64,000 nucleotides of DNA from Proteles cristata cristata. Lineage: Eukaryota; Chordata; Mammalia; Carnivora; Hyaenidae. The notes below the pieces were generated by a model. It searched no databases, was not told the DNA's origin, and was given only the letters and a program-made list of their open reading frames with translations. The position numbers were made by a program, and so were the translations under genes. The stretch is taken from assembly GCA_017311185.1 (NCBI GenBank), contig JAESUZ010002551.1:3534001-3598000 (forward strand), written 5' to 3'. Shown here piece after piece: positions 14,613 to 27,659 of this stretch (positions within the stretch are counted from its first letter, which is position 1; each line of letters begins with the position of its first letter).

Positions 14613-15599
14613 ATGCTTGGATAATATGAATTTAACATTTTGGTGTCTTCTAGAGAGAATTCTTCAGTTAAATATATAATGTGGTTATATACATTTGTCA
14701 TGTTCAAATCACATGTCTGTAGAATCTGAACATATGACATTAAACTGATCATATGAGGGGAATTATATTCATATACATTTTTACTTTGAATAATTTCATT
14801 TAGAAAACATTGAATCATTACATGGAGTTCTTGTAATAGATAGTGGGATACTTGAGAAATAAATAAAGCATTTTACCCCCAAACAGTGTTCACAGATCAG
14901 CAAACTGGAAATCCTAGAGTGAAATTCAGCTCCTATCTTCAAAGTAAAAACATGCAAATATCTTATCTGCTCATCCAGACTTGATATGAAAAAAATAGCA
15001 TACTGCTTTTCATCCTAATTAGAATGTGAATAATTGATTTGAAATAGTTTATGTTACTTTGAATATAGGGATTCATTAAAGACAAGAAAAGAAAAATGAC
15101 AGAGCATTACATAGTACTTTGTATACCATTTAGTATTACATAGTACTTAATGGTAAAAGTCTCTAATGTTAGAAAATAAATTCACGTGTGCTCACAATTT
15201 AGAATATTTATCCCCCACTCTATGACAACTTTGAAATAAAATGACAGAATGATGACTTTAAAAGATCTATTTGCGATACACATGCACCCCCACACAGGTC
15301 TACATCCACACAGGCACATAGATACAGATACATTATTATTGGTGCTCAAACATAAGAAGTCATTATGAATTATGTTAGAAAGTCTTTTACCATCAAATAG
15401 GTTAACTGTAAAACTTGTTACAATAATTGAAGTATTTATTAAGAAAACAATCTACAAGTGTATTCATTTTTTTGTGTGTGAACTTCTAAATTCTTCTATC
15501 CCCATGATTGAATTCAGTAAAACAAATAATATTCTCCATAGAGTGTCAAAAATATGTTTGAATTCGTTGTTAGTTGTTTTTGTAGTGAAAACTTTTGTC

Positions 15600-15796
15600 T
15601 CGAGCACTTGGGTGGCTCAGTCAGTTAAGCATCCAACTTTGGTTCAGGTCATGATTTCATGGCTCATGACTTCAAGCCCCGCGTCAGGCTCTGTGCTAAC
15701 AACTCAGAGTCTGGTCCCTGCTTCTGATTCTGTGTCTCCTCTCCCTCCGCCCCTCCTGTGCTCATGCTTTGTCTCTCTCTCTTTCAAAAATAATTA
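15600..15796 (+). mobile_element. Carnivore SINE (older copy of a tandem pair)
   Basis: Head CACTTGGGTGGCTCAGTCAG, region GTCATGATTTCATGGCTCAT, CT-rich tract and TTTCAAAAATAATTA tail. It is more diverged than the copy that starts directly after its tail. Confidence 0.92.
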
Positions 15797-16020
15797 GGGC
15801 GCCTGGGTGGCTCAGTTGGTTGAGCATCCGACTTTGGCTCAGGTCATGATCTCGCGGTTCGTGGGTTCGAGTCCTGCATCAGGCTCTGTGCTGACAACTA
15901 GCTCAGAGCCTGGAGCCTGTTTCAGATTCTGCGTCTCCCTCTCTCTCTGACCCTCCCCTGCTCACGCGGTCTGTCTCTCTCTCTTAAAAATAAATAAAAC
16001 ATTAATAAATAAATAAACAT
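15797..16020 (+). mobile_element. Carnivore SINE (younger copy of a tandem pair)
   Basis: A near-consensus SINEC with head GGGCGCCTGGGTGGCTCAGT and intact TCGCGGTTCGTGGGTTCGAG B-box region. Its tail carries repeated AAATAAA words. It begins exactly at the A/T tail of the preceding SINE, so it probably inserted into that tail. Confidence 0.94.
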
Positions 16021-16029
16021 TAAATTTTT

Positions 16030-18555
16030 TTTAAAAAGGAAAAATATTGTCTTAATTTAGATTTGACTATGGTTTTTTACTTATTTGTGTCTTTGATAGT
16101 ATGACTGAGGTTATCACGTGATAAATATTGTTCATAGTTGTATATTTGATCGATGGTACATGTTTAGTTTATTGCCACTCTTTTGAAGCTTAGGTAGAGT
16201 GATACTTCTTGTGAAGCGTGTAACCTCCTTTTCATTGCCCTTTCAATCCTTTCTTCTTCTTTCAACTGATTCCAGAAACTTTTGGTTGGCATTTATGCTT
16301 TCAATATAAGTGCCAACTTTCTAGATCTTAAACTTGTGTTTATCTGCCTTTAGAAAGTTCCCATGGTAAGAAGAATCAAATGAGCATTTGAGTGTTATAA
16401 TTTGTGTCTTTCAGTAGAACTATACTGCATTTATTTCATAATTAATATTTTATAGATCAAATCCTTCAATTTCTTTTAGACATACTATTAAGATAACCTC
16501 TATTTTAAATTTCTACTCTATAATTTGGAGGCAAATTAAATATAAGACACATTGGCATCATGTGTAGGCTAAATTAAGATGGAATTTAATAGACAATTTA
16601 ATCATTCATGGCGGAAAGATTATGAAAACTTTGGTGTATAATGTGTAGGCACTATGATGCATATTTTACATGTGTTACATGTTAACAGAGCTTGAAATGT
16701 CAGTAGGTTTTAGGCTGTTTGGGGAGCAAGGGGCAAGAAGATTATATATATTTCAAATAACTTTATGAAGTGCATGGATTTCAGTGTGAATTTGGTTTGT
16801 TCAAAATGCACATTGTCAGAATAATTCTTTAGTATATACATACATATTTTGTAGAAAGTAATTTGAATCAAAATTGAAATAAAAATGCTACTTTGCTTGA
16901 AAATATCTTGGTTTTAACAAGTACAGTTTTTCAGGTAATCCTTATAAAATGACAGGTGACAGCCTTTTGTAGATAGATTTTGTGAGTCAGGTTTACTTAG
17001 CGGATAAGGTGTGGAGAGAGAAATTAAATATTTGATATGTTTTCATGACGAAGTGTAGTTATAATGATGATACAAATATACCAGTTTCCAACTTCCATAG
17101 TCTCTGTTGCATTGGGAGTACATACTGAACTTGAAGAGAGATTCTGGAAAGATGAATTACATTATACCTTAGAGAGTATTCTCACTTGTACCTTATCAAT
17201 TTATTGAAAACAAAAAATGCATAAGAACATTATATAGCATATGAAATGAAAAAAGGCTTTTAGAAATATTTACTAAGGTATGATCTTGTTTTTCCTGAGA
17301 TGGAACCCTGATAACATGCATTGAACTAATCCCTTCTTTCACTCAAATTTGGTACTTGAAATCTAAACATACACTTCTGAAAAATTGATAATATACTCTT
17401 CCTCACAGATAAAGACACTATTAGAGTTAGCTATTTTTTCTTTTCTTCTTCGGCTGGTAGGAAACTCAGAGAGAAATCAGTGGCTTAACAAAGCCATGGG
17501 AATTGGTGACGGCATTCAAAGCAACATGGTGTCTGCTTCCTTGCTCATCTCCTATTACCAGTTCATCCTTTATTTTAATTTTATTTTCCATGGCTCTCAT
17601 TTGTTTAAATTTATATTTTATAGTTTTAATTTACAAAGTTTCTTTCAGATGACTTAGTTCTGTTGTGAAAATAAGTCAGGCTAAAAATAAATAATAAAAT
17701 ATAGAATCCCTAAATATAAGGATGCCACACAGGGTTTTGTATTGGATGGCTTTGACCACGATTCATGGAATAGAGAGCATTCATTTTGTTCATTTGTAGC
17801 AAGTATAATTAGGGCTGCCAATTTTTTCTTTGACAATTGGCAAATTTCTTTTGGCAAATTTTATTTCACTTTAGTGTGGGTGTTAAGGCAGGATATAGTT
17901 TATTTTGAAACAGATACTGCCAGGTTTTTTTTTCTTAAACAATCATTCCCCTCCCTGTTATGCCTCTTGCCATTGATCCTTATTCCTTTCATCAACATGA
18001 TTATCAATTTTTTCAATATCTTTTTTGGTTTATGCATAAGTGTTGGCATATATGTCTATCTCCGGAGCTACAAACCCCTGCAATGGTAAGCACCACACCA
18101 TTCTGTCTGCTTCCCAGTCCAAGCAGACATGTTTCTTCTCTGTTCACCATCGGCATTTAGAGCTTCCTGCATATCTCCATTCAGAACTACTTCCCAGTGT
18201 TCCTCCCTGCCCACCTTCCCACAGCTATTACTCAGCACTTGACTTGTCCTATCTGCCTCCTGAGCAACAAATACAGTCAGTACCTCCCCACACACACATG
18301 TGTCCTTGCCAGATCTCCATTTTGCAACGAATAATTAGATTCCCTAACATTTTTCTTGGCAAGCAAAGCAAAATGCGTTTCCTCTCTGTGAATGAAATAA
18401 ATCTAATATTCTAAACAGAAAATAACCATTGGACCCCTTTTTTGAATATTGAAGGGGATGGAAGCTCCACTTAAGTCTGACCCTTCCTGTTGCATTACTT
18501 CATCTAAATGTGAAGTCGAAAGATACACTGGTGGTCATATTGATTACATTCACAT
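16030..18555. other. AT-rich intron, nothing recognised
   Basis: About 2.5 kb with no clear repeat family, exon or RNA gene. Open frames of 90-124 codons at 17,385-17,657, 17,742-18,089 and 18,040-18,414 have no domain and low-complexity composition. Confidence 0.45.
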
Positions 18556-18559
18556 TATC

Positions 18560-19025
18560 TTTAAGATATTCTAAGTCCCTGGATGATCCAAGGGTCTTCA
18601 TGATCCAGTCCCTACCTGCATCTTTAGTTTTAACTCTTTTTTTTCCCACCTGATCCTATTATGCTCTAGCCATACCAAACTGCTCAGAGTTCTTGACTAC
18701 AATAGGTGTTTCTAGACCTTTATGCCATTGCACATTCTGTTCCTTCTGGCACAAATCCTCTTTTGTCTTCATTTGTTGGGCCATGTCTTATATATCCTCT
18801 CAGACCTAACTAAAGAGTTGGGTCCTCATGTGAGTTGACACTGAGTTCCCTACCATGAGTCAAATGCTTCTTTTGCAGGCTGTCATCACATCCATTGCTC
18901 ACCTTGATTATTACTGAACTGTAGTTGTTTATTGGTCTCCATTTTGGTCATGGGATATGAGACCCTTGGGGTCACATCTGCTATTATCCCCCAGAACTAA
19001 GCACTACTTCTGGTTATTATTGATT
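18560..19025 (+). mobile_element. L2 LINE 3' relic
   Basis: The word order follows the L2 3' end on the plus strand: TTCATGATCCAGTCCCTACC, TATGCCATTGCACATTCTGT and TCCTTCTGGCACAAATCC, then a TTTATTGGTCTCC region. It is strongly diverged. Confidence 0.7.
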
Positions 19026-19501
19026 TTAATAGGAAAAAAAGGGATTTCAGTGGAAATTTAATTGGTGTAAATAGTTCCCTTTGGTCCTGCTTGTAGCTCC
19101 ATGAAGAAAACTTTTCCTGAGAGACTTTTTCCCCAAGCTAGTTAGTCAGAATCTTTTAGAATGCATGCTGTTATACTGATGGATTAAGTGGTCACTGTTT
19201 TTGTGGCAATGCTTCTCACTTTAATATCCCAAGATCATTTGGTCAATTGCTTCAAGTATAATTTAATACTTCCTATTAATCCAAATTGCAGAGTCCTTTA
19301 TTCCATGTAACCATTTCAGAACATTTTTGTTAAAAGCCACAAGAGACTGAAGGTTGGCTATATATGAATAGATGAAATTTGTACATGAGTTAGTTAAGCT
19401 ATATTTTTCATTGGCACATATTTAATAGCTTCTGAGAAATGAATTCAAGTTAGGAACTTGATTATTCCCTTCCTATTTAGTAGTGCATAATAAGGAGAAA
19501 A

Positions 19502-19690
19502 AACTGATTGTTATACCTTTTCTTTCCTTACCTGTCTCCTCTCTTACTCCCCCTCTCTCCTTCCTCGCTTCCTCTCTTCTCTCCCTTCTTTCCTTCCTTC
19601 CACCCCTCCTTCCTTCCTTCCTTCCACCTCCTCCTCTTCATCCCTTTCTCTTTCTGTCTCTATCATTTTCTCTTTCTTTTGAAAGAGAGA
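19502..19690. repeat. Polypyrimidine (CTTCCT)n tract
   Basis: Almost 190 bases of C/T-rich sequence include several CCTT and TCCTTCC arrays. Low complexity explains the open frames that run through it. Confidence 0.9.
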
Positions 19691-20132
19691 CAATAGTTCC
19701 CTGATCACTGGTCACTGTAGCCCCTGAGAAGGCACAATCCTGGAGCAGCCACAGGGTAGTTTTTGCATTGTTGCCGATACTTTCCCATTGCTTGAACTTA
19801 CTAGTCACACACTCTCCAACGTTTTGTTAGCACTTTGTGTTTCTTGGATCAGTCAAAATGTGGCCACTATCGATAAAAGAAGCTTGGCCTTCTTCTAAAC
19901 AATGACTTTTAGCTAAAATATCCAGCCGTCTGTGATGGACATACAGAGGGATAGTAATACTACCTGGGATGGAAAGAATACAGTTTCCTGTATGGTCAGT
20001 TTCTTTATACAAATAAACTTTTAACACTTGTTAATGGATATTTGATTTCTTTGCATCATTTGTAGGATATTAATACTGGGAAGGCCCTTAACAATCTAGT
20101 ATAACCTCCCACTACATATTTTTAAATGTATC

Positions 20133-20588
20133 ATGATGGTAGAATAATAACTCCCCAAAGATGTTCGTGTTAGAATCCTTAAAACTTTCAAATCTGTTAC
20201 TCTCATGGCAGAAGGGGCTTTGCAGATGTGACTACACCAAGGATGTTGAGGAGATTGTCCTGGATTATGCAGATGGGCCCAGTGTCATCACAAGGGCCCT
20301 TCTAAGAGGAAGGCAGAAATGTCAGAGTCAGAGAGCGAGCTTTGAAGATGGTATGCTGCTGGCTTTAATGACCGAGAAAGTGGCCACAAGTCAAAGAATG
20401 AAGCTCAGCAAGGCAAGTACATGGATTCTCCCATAGGCCACCCAGAAAAATCACAGCCCTGCTAGTGCCTTGGTTTTAATCCAGTAAGACTTTTGATTTA
20501 GTGGATTGAAAGACGATACATTTGTATTCTTTCAGGCCAGCAAATTTGTGGTAATTTGTTATAGCAGCCACAGGATGCTAATACAACC
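20133..20588 (+). mobile_element. MaLR-type LTR (MLT1-like)
   Basis: Plus-strand order matches an MLT1/MaLR-like LTR: GATGGTAGAATAATAACTCC near the start, GGGGCTTTGCAGATGTGACT, TTGTCCTGGATTATGCAGAT, GGGCCCAGTGTCATCACAAG, and an end of the TTTGTTATAGCAGCCACAGG then ATGCTAATACA type. No internal retroviral sequence accompanies it, so it is a solo LTR. Confidence 0.75.
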
Positions 20589-20589
20589 A

Positions 20590-22375
20590 CTCTTAACATG
20601 GGTGGACATTTCCAGTGGTGGGAGGGCCTCTGCTCACCAAAGTGACCGATTCTCTTGTGAAACTAATGTCATCAAGGATGAGTCTCCTCCTGCTCTTATC
20701 CGAATAGCTCTGTCTCCCTCTTGCTTGTAGTCACTGTTCCTCACTGTGCCCTTTGGAAGCAAGAGAATAGATCTACCCCTGTCTTGGACATGACGTCCCT
20801 TCAACTATTCAGAGACAGCTCATGGTTTTTCACTGTGAAATCATGTAAAGGACTGAAAAATTTGTGAGAACTAACTAATCTTCCCTGTACATTGTTTACG
20901 TTATTTTCTTATACATTAATTGAATTTTCTGCAACTTGAAGTTCTTTATTTATTATACTTTTAATGTAATCCAGATTTGAAATATAACATAGTTACGGTT
21001 TTTATACTCTGGAAAGATGGCAAACTCAGTAAAACATTATCATACATTTAGAAAAATACTGTCCACACTTTCAACTACTTCCCCAGATAGTTCCCTTTTA
21101 TATCATATCCCTCATCTTTACAGCAGATGAACTTAAGAACACAAAAGGCAGATCATTTCAAAGGCACATCTTAAGGGTATCTTTCTTAATTTCCTTAGTC
21201 TTTGATTTAGACACTTGCAAGCTCCTAGGAGGGGCAAAGCATTAGTTTTAAATAAAAAGTGATGGGATCAATTGAAAAAATGATTATAATTTCATGAAAT
21301 CCCCAACATTTGCTATGTTAGACACAGTGGTATCTAAACGGAAAGTTATTTTTTAACTTTCACGTTGAAGAATAACATAAGATGTAGATTGTCACAGATC
21401 ATAAGTGTACAGCTTTTTCATGCCTCAGATGTAGACAGAGAACATCACACCTCCCTGGAACCCCAGATGTCCCCCTTTCCAAGTACCACCTACCGCAAAG
21501 GCAGTAAAAGTCCGAACACCAGATTATAAACTGCCTTATATTTTTAAATGATGTCAAAATGAATTTCAGTAAAGAACACATATGTTTGCAGCTTAGCCAC
21601 CAGCAAACCATTGAATTAAGGCCCTCTTTTTTGGTCAGGGTAGGCACTCCACAGTGTTTCAGCTGCTTTGTTTTCTACATCACTTTGAGTGACCAAAGCA
21701 AACTTGTTAACTATTTGAAACAAATGAACAAAAGAATTCTGATTGGACAAGAATGAATGGATTTATGCTAATAAAACACATGGATTATATCCAGGGTGAC
21801 ATCTGTGAAGTATTTCATCATCTTTTCCTTAATATTACATGTTGAAATTCAAAGATCCGACCATCATGTAGATTCAGTAATCTCTTGCGAGTGGTTAGGG
21901 ATGGCTGTGGTGCGTTTTCATTATTTGAGGGGAGATGTGAATTATGTATTTAGTGGCAAGATAACAATACATGATTCAAGGAAATAAACCTCTAGCTTGG
22001 ACTTTTCATAAAAAATGAAATTTATGTGCAAATGATGTGGAAACTTTATTACAAAAGTTGTTATAATTTCATGTGCATGCACGGGGATAAAATACAAGTT
22101 TGTGTTACTATGGAAACAAGACTATTGCAAAGAGGATTACAGATAAAACCCAAACAATGCTTATATTAATAATCCTAATTTCAGTGAATTTAAATATATG
22201 TAAAAAACTGACCCTACATTTTCAATAAAACTTAATGCTCATCTTCCAGTATCCATTTGCCTTATAGTATGATTTTAAGAGTTCTGTCTGATGTTGCTAG
22301 AAAATCTTTGGTTACAGCCACTGATGATTTGTTTATCATCATAGAAGGAAGAAATAAAGAGTAATAAACCTACCT
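20590..22375. other. Intron, nothing recognised
   Basis: About 1.8 kb of AT-rich intron without a recognisable repeat, exon or RNA gene. Confidence 0.45.
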
Positions 22376-22389
22376 TATGTGTTCTTTTC

Positions 22390-22617
22390 TTTTTTTTCTT
22401 TTTTTTTAAAAATATTTTTATTTATTTCTAGGAGAGAGAGAGAGACAGCTTGAGCAGGGGAGCGTCAGAGAGAGAGGGAGTCACAGACTGAAACAGGCTC
22501 CAGGCTCTGAGCTGGCAGTCAGCACAGAGCCCGATGCGGGGCTCGAACCCACGAACCACGAGATCATGACCTAAGCGAAAGTCGGGTGCTTAACCGACTA
22601 AGCCACCCAGGCGCCCC
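22390..22617 (-). mobile_element. Carnivore SINE, young subfamily
   Basis: Near-consensus reverse copy with GAGCTGGCAGTCAGCACAGA and CCTAAGCGAAAGTCGG, the reverse-strand form of the variants seen at 7155, 52,785 and 56,567. A perfect 12-base duplication TGTGTTCTTTTC flanks it (22,378-22,389 and 22,620-22,631). Confidence 0.96.
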
Positions 22618-22657
22618 AGTGTGTTCTTTTCAATAGTAGATCACTTTGCTGTGAATT

Positions 22658-22709
<52 letters not shown>
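22658..22709. repeat. (TG)n microsatellite
   Basis: About 25 TG units with one ATAT interruption. It lies directly after the SINE. Confidence 0.97.
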
Positions 22710-22710
<1 letters not shown>

Positions 22711-24035
22711 AGGCCACAGTCAGTTCTATATACGCTGTTATTCTCTGATCATCAGGGTGGGCTCCACCTTTGAAAGTGATGGGGAAAACCAGTTATCTAC
22801 AGGGAACAGAACAGGTCAGAAAGCATAACTAGGGAGAGATCATAATTGGCATAAAGATATTCATAGAGTGGCTTTGGATGGATTTATACAGTAAACGAGC
22901 ATCACTTAACCTGAAGATCATAGAATTAGACCCAACAGACAGTAACTAGAATACAATGTGTGATCTGCTTATGTGACAAAAATTTAGGTATATAAAAATG
23001 TAAATTCTTCATTAAGTCATGAAAATTAGGCTAGTCCTAGGATTCAGTTTCTGATCTTGATGGGTGCTGCACTTGGTGAAGAGTGGTAAGGAACTGCAAC
23101 CTCTAGATATGTTCCTTCATTGTTGGGAAACAACTCACTAATGTTTGACAAGTGGTTTTCGGATTGTAGTTTTATTTTTTGAAGCTATGATGTGTATAAT
23201 TTGTTCAAAAGAAATCCTGGGAGAGAGGCAAAACAAGGAGATGAGGAAATCATCTCGGGTAAGAATGCGGCTTTTAATCTCACTACAGAATTTTAGATAT
23301 GCTCAAGTAGTTCTGACTTGAGAACTTCTAATTACTTCCTAGGAGTTGTGCCAAATGAGATAGGTAACCATGGCTTTTGTTGTTGTTGTTACAAACTCAG
23401 AAATGATTTATAAACAAGAACATAAGAGTACTGGAATTGAATCATCATTGATGTAGTTACTTGTAGAATAAGTTAATTATAATTAGTCCCTTTCTTATAA
23501 GGAGAGAACTGAGAATTCACTTTATAGATATATACACAGGAATTACATGTTTTAAAGTTCACCCAAAATAGTCCTCTTTGCTGTTTAAGGGTAATCTGGG
23601 GTGGTCTGGCCACAGGAGAGTTTCCTTGTTTAAGGGTGTAGAACATTTCCAGCAAGGAAGCAAAGGAAAATGGAAGTTTTAAAGAAAGTTTTGAATCTAT
23701 TACAGAAACTCATTTTGTCTTTGTTAAGGAAATTTGATCAAAGGTATTAGAGACCAATAATATAATAACTTTGAAGACCCAAGGCAATAATCATTTCCTT
23801 AGATTTCTGAAATGCATGTATGCCCACTAAAAGATAAGTCCCTCCCAGTGCTAGTTGGTGACAAAGGTTACATGTTTTTATATTTATTTGAAATTTGAAG
23901 AGAACAACTGTGTTGCACATAGGGTTTCATTGTGTTGTTTATGCATGTAGTTTGTCTTATTTTATGCATGTATCCCTCCTACCCCTACAGTTTAAGGGTG
24001 GGAGCGTGGACATTTTCCCTTCTTACATCAATGTA
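22710..24035. other. Intron, nothing recognised
   Basis: About 1.3 kb of AT-rich intron. A short GTT run is present at 23,377-23,390. No exon, RNA gene or clear repeat was seen. Confidence 0.45.
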
Positions 24036-24039
24036 GAGA

Positions 24040-24265
24040 AGTACTGAAGCCACATTGACTTTGGAGTTGAACTGACCTGTCCTGTTTTGACTCCCTCTCC
24101 AGGTCCAACTAGCTATGTGACTGCTTTGCCACTTTGAACCTCAGCTTGCTCACTAGTGATGTTATGGTCTTCTAGGGCCATTGTCCGAAGTGAGCGAGCT
24201 AATGAATATTATATGCTGAGCACAGCATCGGTCACTTAGTAAGTGCACAGTGAATGACAGTCGAT
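24040..24265 (+). mobile_element. MIR SINE relic
   Basis: The order AGCTATGTGACTGCTTTGCC, TTTGAACCTCAGCTTGCTCA, then GTGAGCGAGCTAATGAATAT and TCACTTAGTAAGTGCACAGT follows the MIR consensus on the plus strand. Confidence 0.75.
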
Positions 24266-25024
24266 GGGCTTCTCCTAGAGCAGCTGGCTTGTTCTGTCAC
24301 AAACAGGTGTCCTTGACCCCTTAAAATGTTTTCAGCACTGACTGAGAGCTTGGTGCTTTAACATCAATTTATTGAAACTGTTGCTCTTTTGGACAACCCT
24401 GTCAGATTGCTCTTCACTAGAATTGTCTTCTTGGGAGGACAAGCATGGGCTTGGAGGCTAGTTACCTTTGTGCTAAACACGACTGTTGCCCATAGCAGCT
24501 CCGTGTTTCCACAACTTTCATAATGAAAATGCTCAGTGCGCCCTACTTTCCTGATACAGCTTTAATTCATGACAATGATACATTTTCCTGTTGTTTTGTC
24601 AAAGCAAATCGAGTTAAGTAGATGAGTTGTTGTTATGATCTTGCCGCCTTGTGGAAGGAATCTTTTTCTCTTCTTTTCTATTAGGGGTAGATATTTCATC
24701 TAAAGCTGCTGTCTCTTTGCTGATAAGCATCCAGCCTCCTTATTGTGTTTAAATATCTTTCACTGACTTTGGATATTCCAGTGAACCAATAGGGTGTTTT
24801 TTGGTCCATTGCTTTCTCTCCCCAGTGAAAACCTACTTTAACAGTAAAATATTTGAAAAGAAAAAATATTAGTATGTGAGTAAGGGTTGTGTATGGTAAA
24901 CATAAGATCACATTATGAGCAAATGTTAAGGTCTGTGGATAGATACAAGTTCTTAGACACATGCATTCTCCTTTCAGCACATATAGAAAGAATTCAATCA
25001 CTGTTTATCATTGTTGCAAAAAGC

Positions 25025-25600
25025 ATTTGTATCAGTGTCTAGTCAGCATGACAGAAACCATTCTTAGCTTTTCAGGCAGAAGGTTTACAATGCAAGGAAT
25101 TCTCCCCAATTGTATTGAATGGCCTGAAGGAGTCAAAGGGCAAGGTGCTGTTGATACCCAGAGATGAGTAATTGTAGGAAGTCACTGTAGCCCTGGGGGC
25201 TGGAGGAATAAAAGGAGACTGTATTCCCTACGCCCTGGAAACCTTACTCTGGTTCTCCAGCTGCTGCTGCTGCTGAAACCACCAAAGGTTCTGCTCTGTG
25301 GGTATCTAAGGGTTTGTGGGTCCTCTCTCTGCTGGCCTCCCTGCCTGAGTGGCTGGTGCCTGCACGGTGCTGTGTCGCAGAGGCCAGGAGTTGCGTGGTG
25401 TGGCTGCCACCACTACCTGAACCCAGCAATGCTGAGATGCCAAGGCAGCTTCAGGCAGAAGCAGGTGAAAGGAACTCATGGCTTCCTTCCTTTTCCTAAC
25501 TTCCACTCTCACACCAGCACTTTCCATTGGCAGACCTACCCAGAATGGCTGGCAATGGGCTCTAGGGATATGCAGTTTACACGTCTCTAGCTAGCACAGT
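25025..25600. repeat. Unresolved moderately GC-rich block, repeat-like
   Basis: This block is richer in G+C than its surroundings and has short open frames on both strands, plus a CTG/CAG run near 25,259-25,275. Parts (CAGAAACCATTC, GCACTTTCCATTGGCAGACC and GGGATATGCAGTTTAC) resemble a widespread old mammalian interspersed repeat whose name I cannot give. I see no splice-framed exon. Confidence 0.3.
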
Positions 25601-25606
25601 TGACCT

Positions 25607-25921
25607 CGGAACAACATAGGTTTGAAGTTCCTGGTCCATGTTGACACAGATTTGTTTTGCTAAGTACAATACAGTACTATAAATGTATTTTCCTTATGAT
25701 GTTCCTAATAACGTTTTCTTTTCTCCAACTTGCTTTGTTTATATGTGTATATAGTATTTGTATATGTGCATATAATGTACAGAATACATTCGTTGTTATC
25801 AATAAGGCTTCTGGTCAACAGAAGTAGTGAAGTTTTGGGGAGAATCAAAACTTAGATACAGATTTTCGACTGCATGCAACCAGAGCCCCTAAGCCCTGCA
25901 TTGTTCAAGGGTCAGTTGTAG
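25607..25921. mobile_element. Tigger-like (pogo) non-autonomous DNA transposon
   Basis: The ends form imperfect terminal inverted repeats: ACAGTTGACCTCGGAACAAC on the left and TTGTTCAAGGGTCAGTTGTA on the right. The middle is AT-rich with short TATATGT words. About 315 bases long with no transposase frame, it fits a Tigger/pogo-derived MITE. The subfamily is not determined. Confidence 0.75.
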
Positions 25922-26136
25922 CTTTGTGGCTTCTAGTCCCAGAAGAGAGTATGAATGCTGAGTATAGAGCTGATTGACAACAGAGAAATACCCAGCACTG
26001 CATTTACACCACGTACTTTAAGACTGCAGAAACTAAGATTGGGGGGGGGCATTAACTAAGGATGGAAATTATTTTATATCTGTTACACAGAAATCTGATG
26101 AATGGGTACAAATGTTTATGTTCTACCCAGACCTCA

Positions 26137-26624
26137 TATATATTAATTTCCTATTGCTCTAACAAATAACCATAAACTTAATAGCTTTAAAACTGGCTTT
26201 GTTATTCCTTAGTTCTGTAGGTCAGAAGTCATACAGAGATCTCATTGGACTAAAATCCTATCAAGGGATAGGAACCGCTCGCTGCCTTCCTTTCTGGAGG
26301 CTTTAAGGCAGAATCCATTTCCTTCTTCAGCCTCTAGAATTTGCCTGTATTCCTTGGCTTCTGATTACCCATCTCCATTTTCAAAACCAACAAGATTTTT
26401 TTTTCCTGGTACCATCTCTCTGTTTCTCCACAATTGGAAAAAACTATTTGCCTTAAAAGACACATGTATTTAGATTGGGCCTATCTTTCCAGGAATCGCT
26501 CCTCCTCTCAGGGTTCTTAGTTTTAATCATATCTGCAAAGACCCTTGTGACATGTGAGATAGCATTTTGGGTTCTGAGAATTTGATCATGAGCATCGATG
26601 GGGGCCGTTATCCTGCTTACCACA
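26137..26624 (-). mobile_element. MaLR-type LTR (MLT1-like), reverse
   Basis: The plus strand runs TATTAATTTCCTATTGCTCT, AGTTCTGTAGGTCAGAAGTC, TTCTGGAGGCTTTAAGGCAG, ATCTGCAAAGACCCTTGTGA and ends in CTGCTTACCACA, the reverse of a MaLR-type LTR. It is a solo LTR with no internal region. Confidence 0.7.
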
Positions 26625-27655
26625 CCTTAGAACTTTAGGTTCCTATACATGTGTCGTCACTCACTGGTTGGTATCTCTCATGGACATCTCAGACACATAA
26701 TCTCTAAAACTAAATCTTCCATCAAGTATGCATCCAACAACATAGGTTTGAAGCTTGAGAGTGTTTTCCTTTAAATCCTTATCAGATTGGTACACCTGTT
26801 CATTGTACTTCCTAAATATTTCTCCAGTCTACCCTGCCCTGTGACTCTTCTACCATTCTTCCTCCTGCCAAAGAATGCAAACATTGTCCATTTTTCTGAG
26901 AACGAAATGCTTCTTGATTAACTTTGTCTGGCATTGTGTGAACTGGTGGAGCTTCTGATGCAAATCCGATGCCCATGTCATCTGCCTCAATGGAAGTTAC
27001 AGTGTAGGATGGAAAACACACAGTATACAAATAAACCTATATGACAAATGTCTCAGAAGAGGACATTTCTGACCTTTGTTATTATGATTCATTTTTTAAA
27101 ACTTGAGGTTAAAAATATGAATATTCTAGAGAAAGGCCATCATGTTGGCTGCTTTAAATGCAATCAGTAGTAAGTACATTTTTGTGTGTATATGTGTCAC
27201 TTTCTCCTGATTCTAGAATATAAAGATGAATGATAAGACTGTTAAATTACGAGCCAAATATGGCAATTTTGTTACTTGTAGTAAAATTGAGGTAGAACTG
27301 CCTATAGAGTACCTCTTCTTCAGTTGTTGTCTAAATGGGGCTAAACTGCATAATTTTGAGGTCCCCAGACTAGACTTGATAGATTCTGAATGCCTGGGAT
27401 GGGGCCAGGAACGTGCAGTTTAAACAAGGAGTCCATGAGTGTATTGTGTACACTAATAAGAGGAAATTAGTGAACCAGTGGCCACTCACCAATGCTCCTT
27501 TGATTTGTGACTCAGAGGCAGAGGAAGGTTTTGTGATTTTCTTATTCTCTCTCCTCCTTTTTCCACTGGTAACTCCTTTGAGTATCCCCCATGAAGCTTC
27601 CCTGGGGTTCTAAATACCTCCCTAATTCCCAGGTCACAGTCACAGTAATGGATTA
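26625..27655. other. Intron, nothing recognised
   Basis: About 1 kb of intron. No exon, RNA gene or clear repeat was seen. Confidence 0.4.
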
Positions 27656-27659
27656 AAAG

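Noticed and set aside
15372..15797. Open frame of 141 codons on the plus strand
   Set aside because: Its second half is translated SINE (the STWVAQSVKHPTLVQVMISW part), so it is not a host gene.
18040..18414. Open frame of 124 codons considered as a ZNF804B exon
   Set aside because: It lacks the finger motif and the residues that follow exon 1 in ZNF804B (an acidic DFAEKEK-like start).
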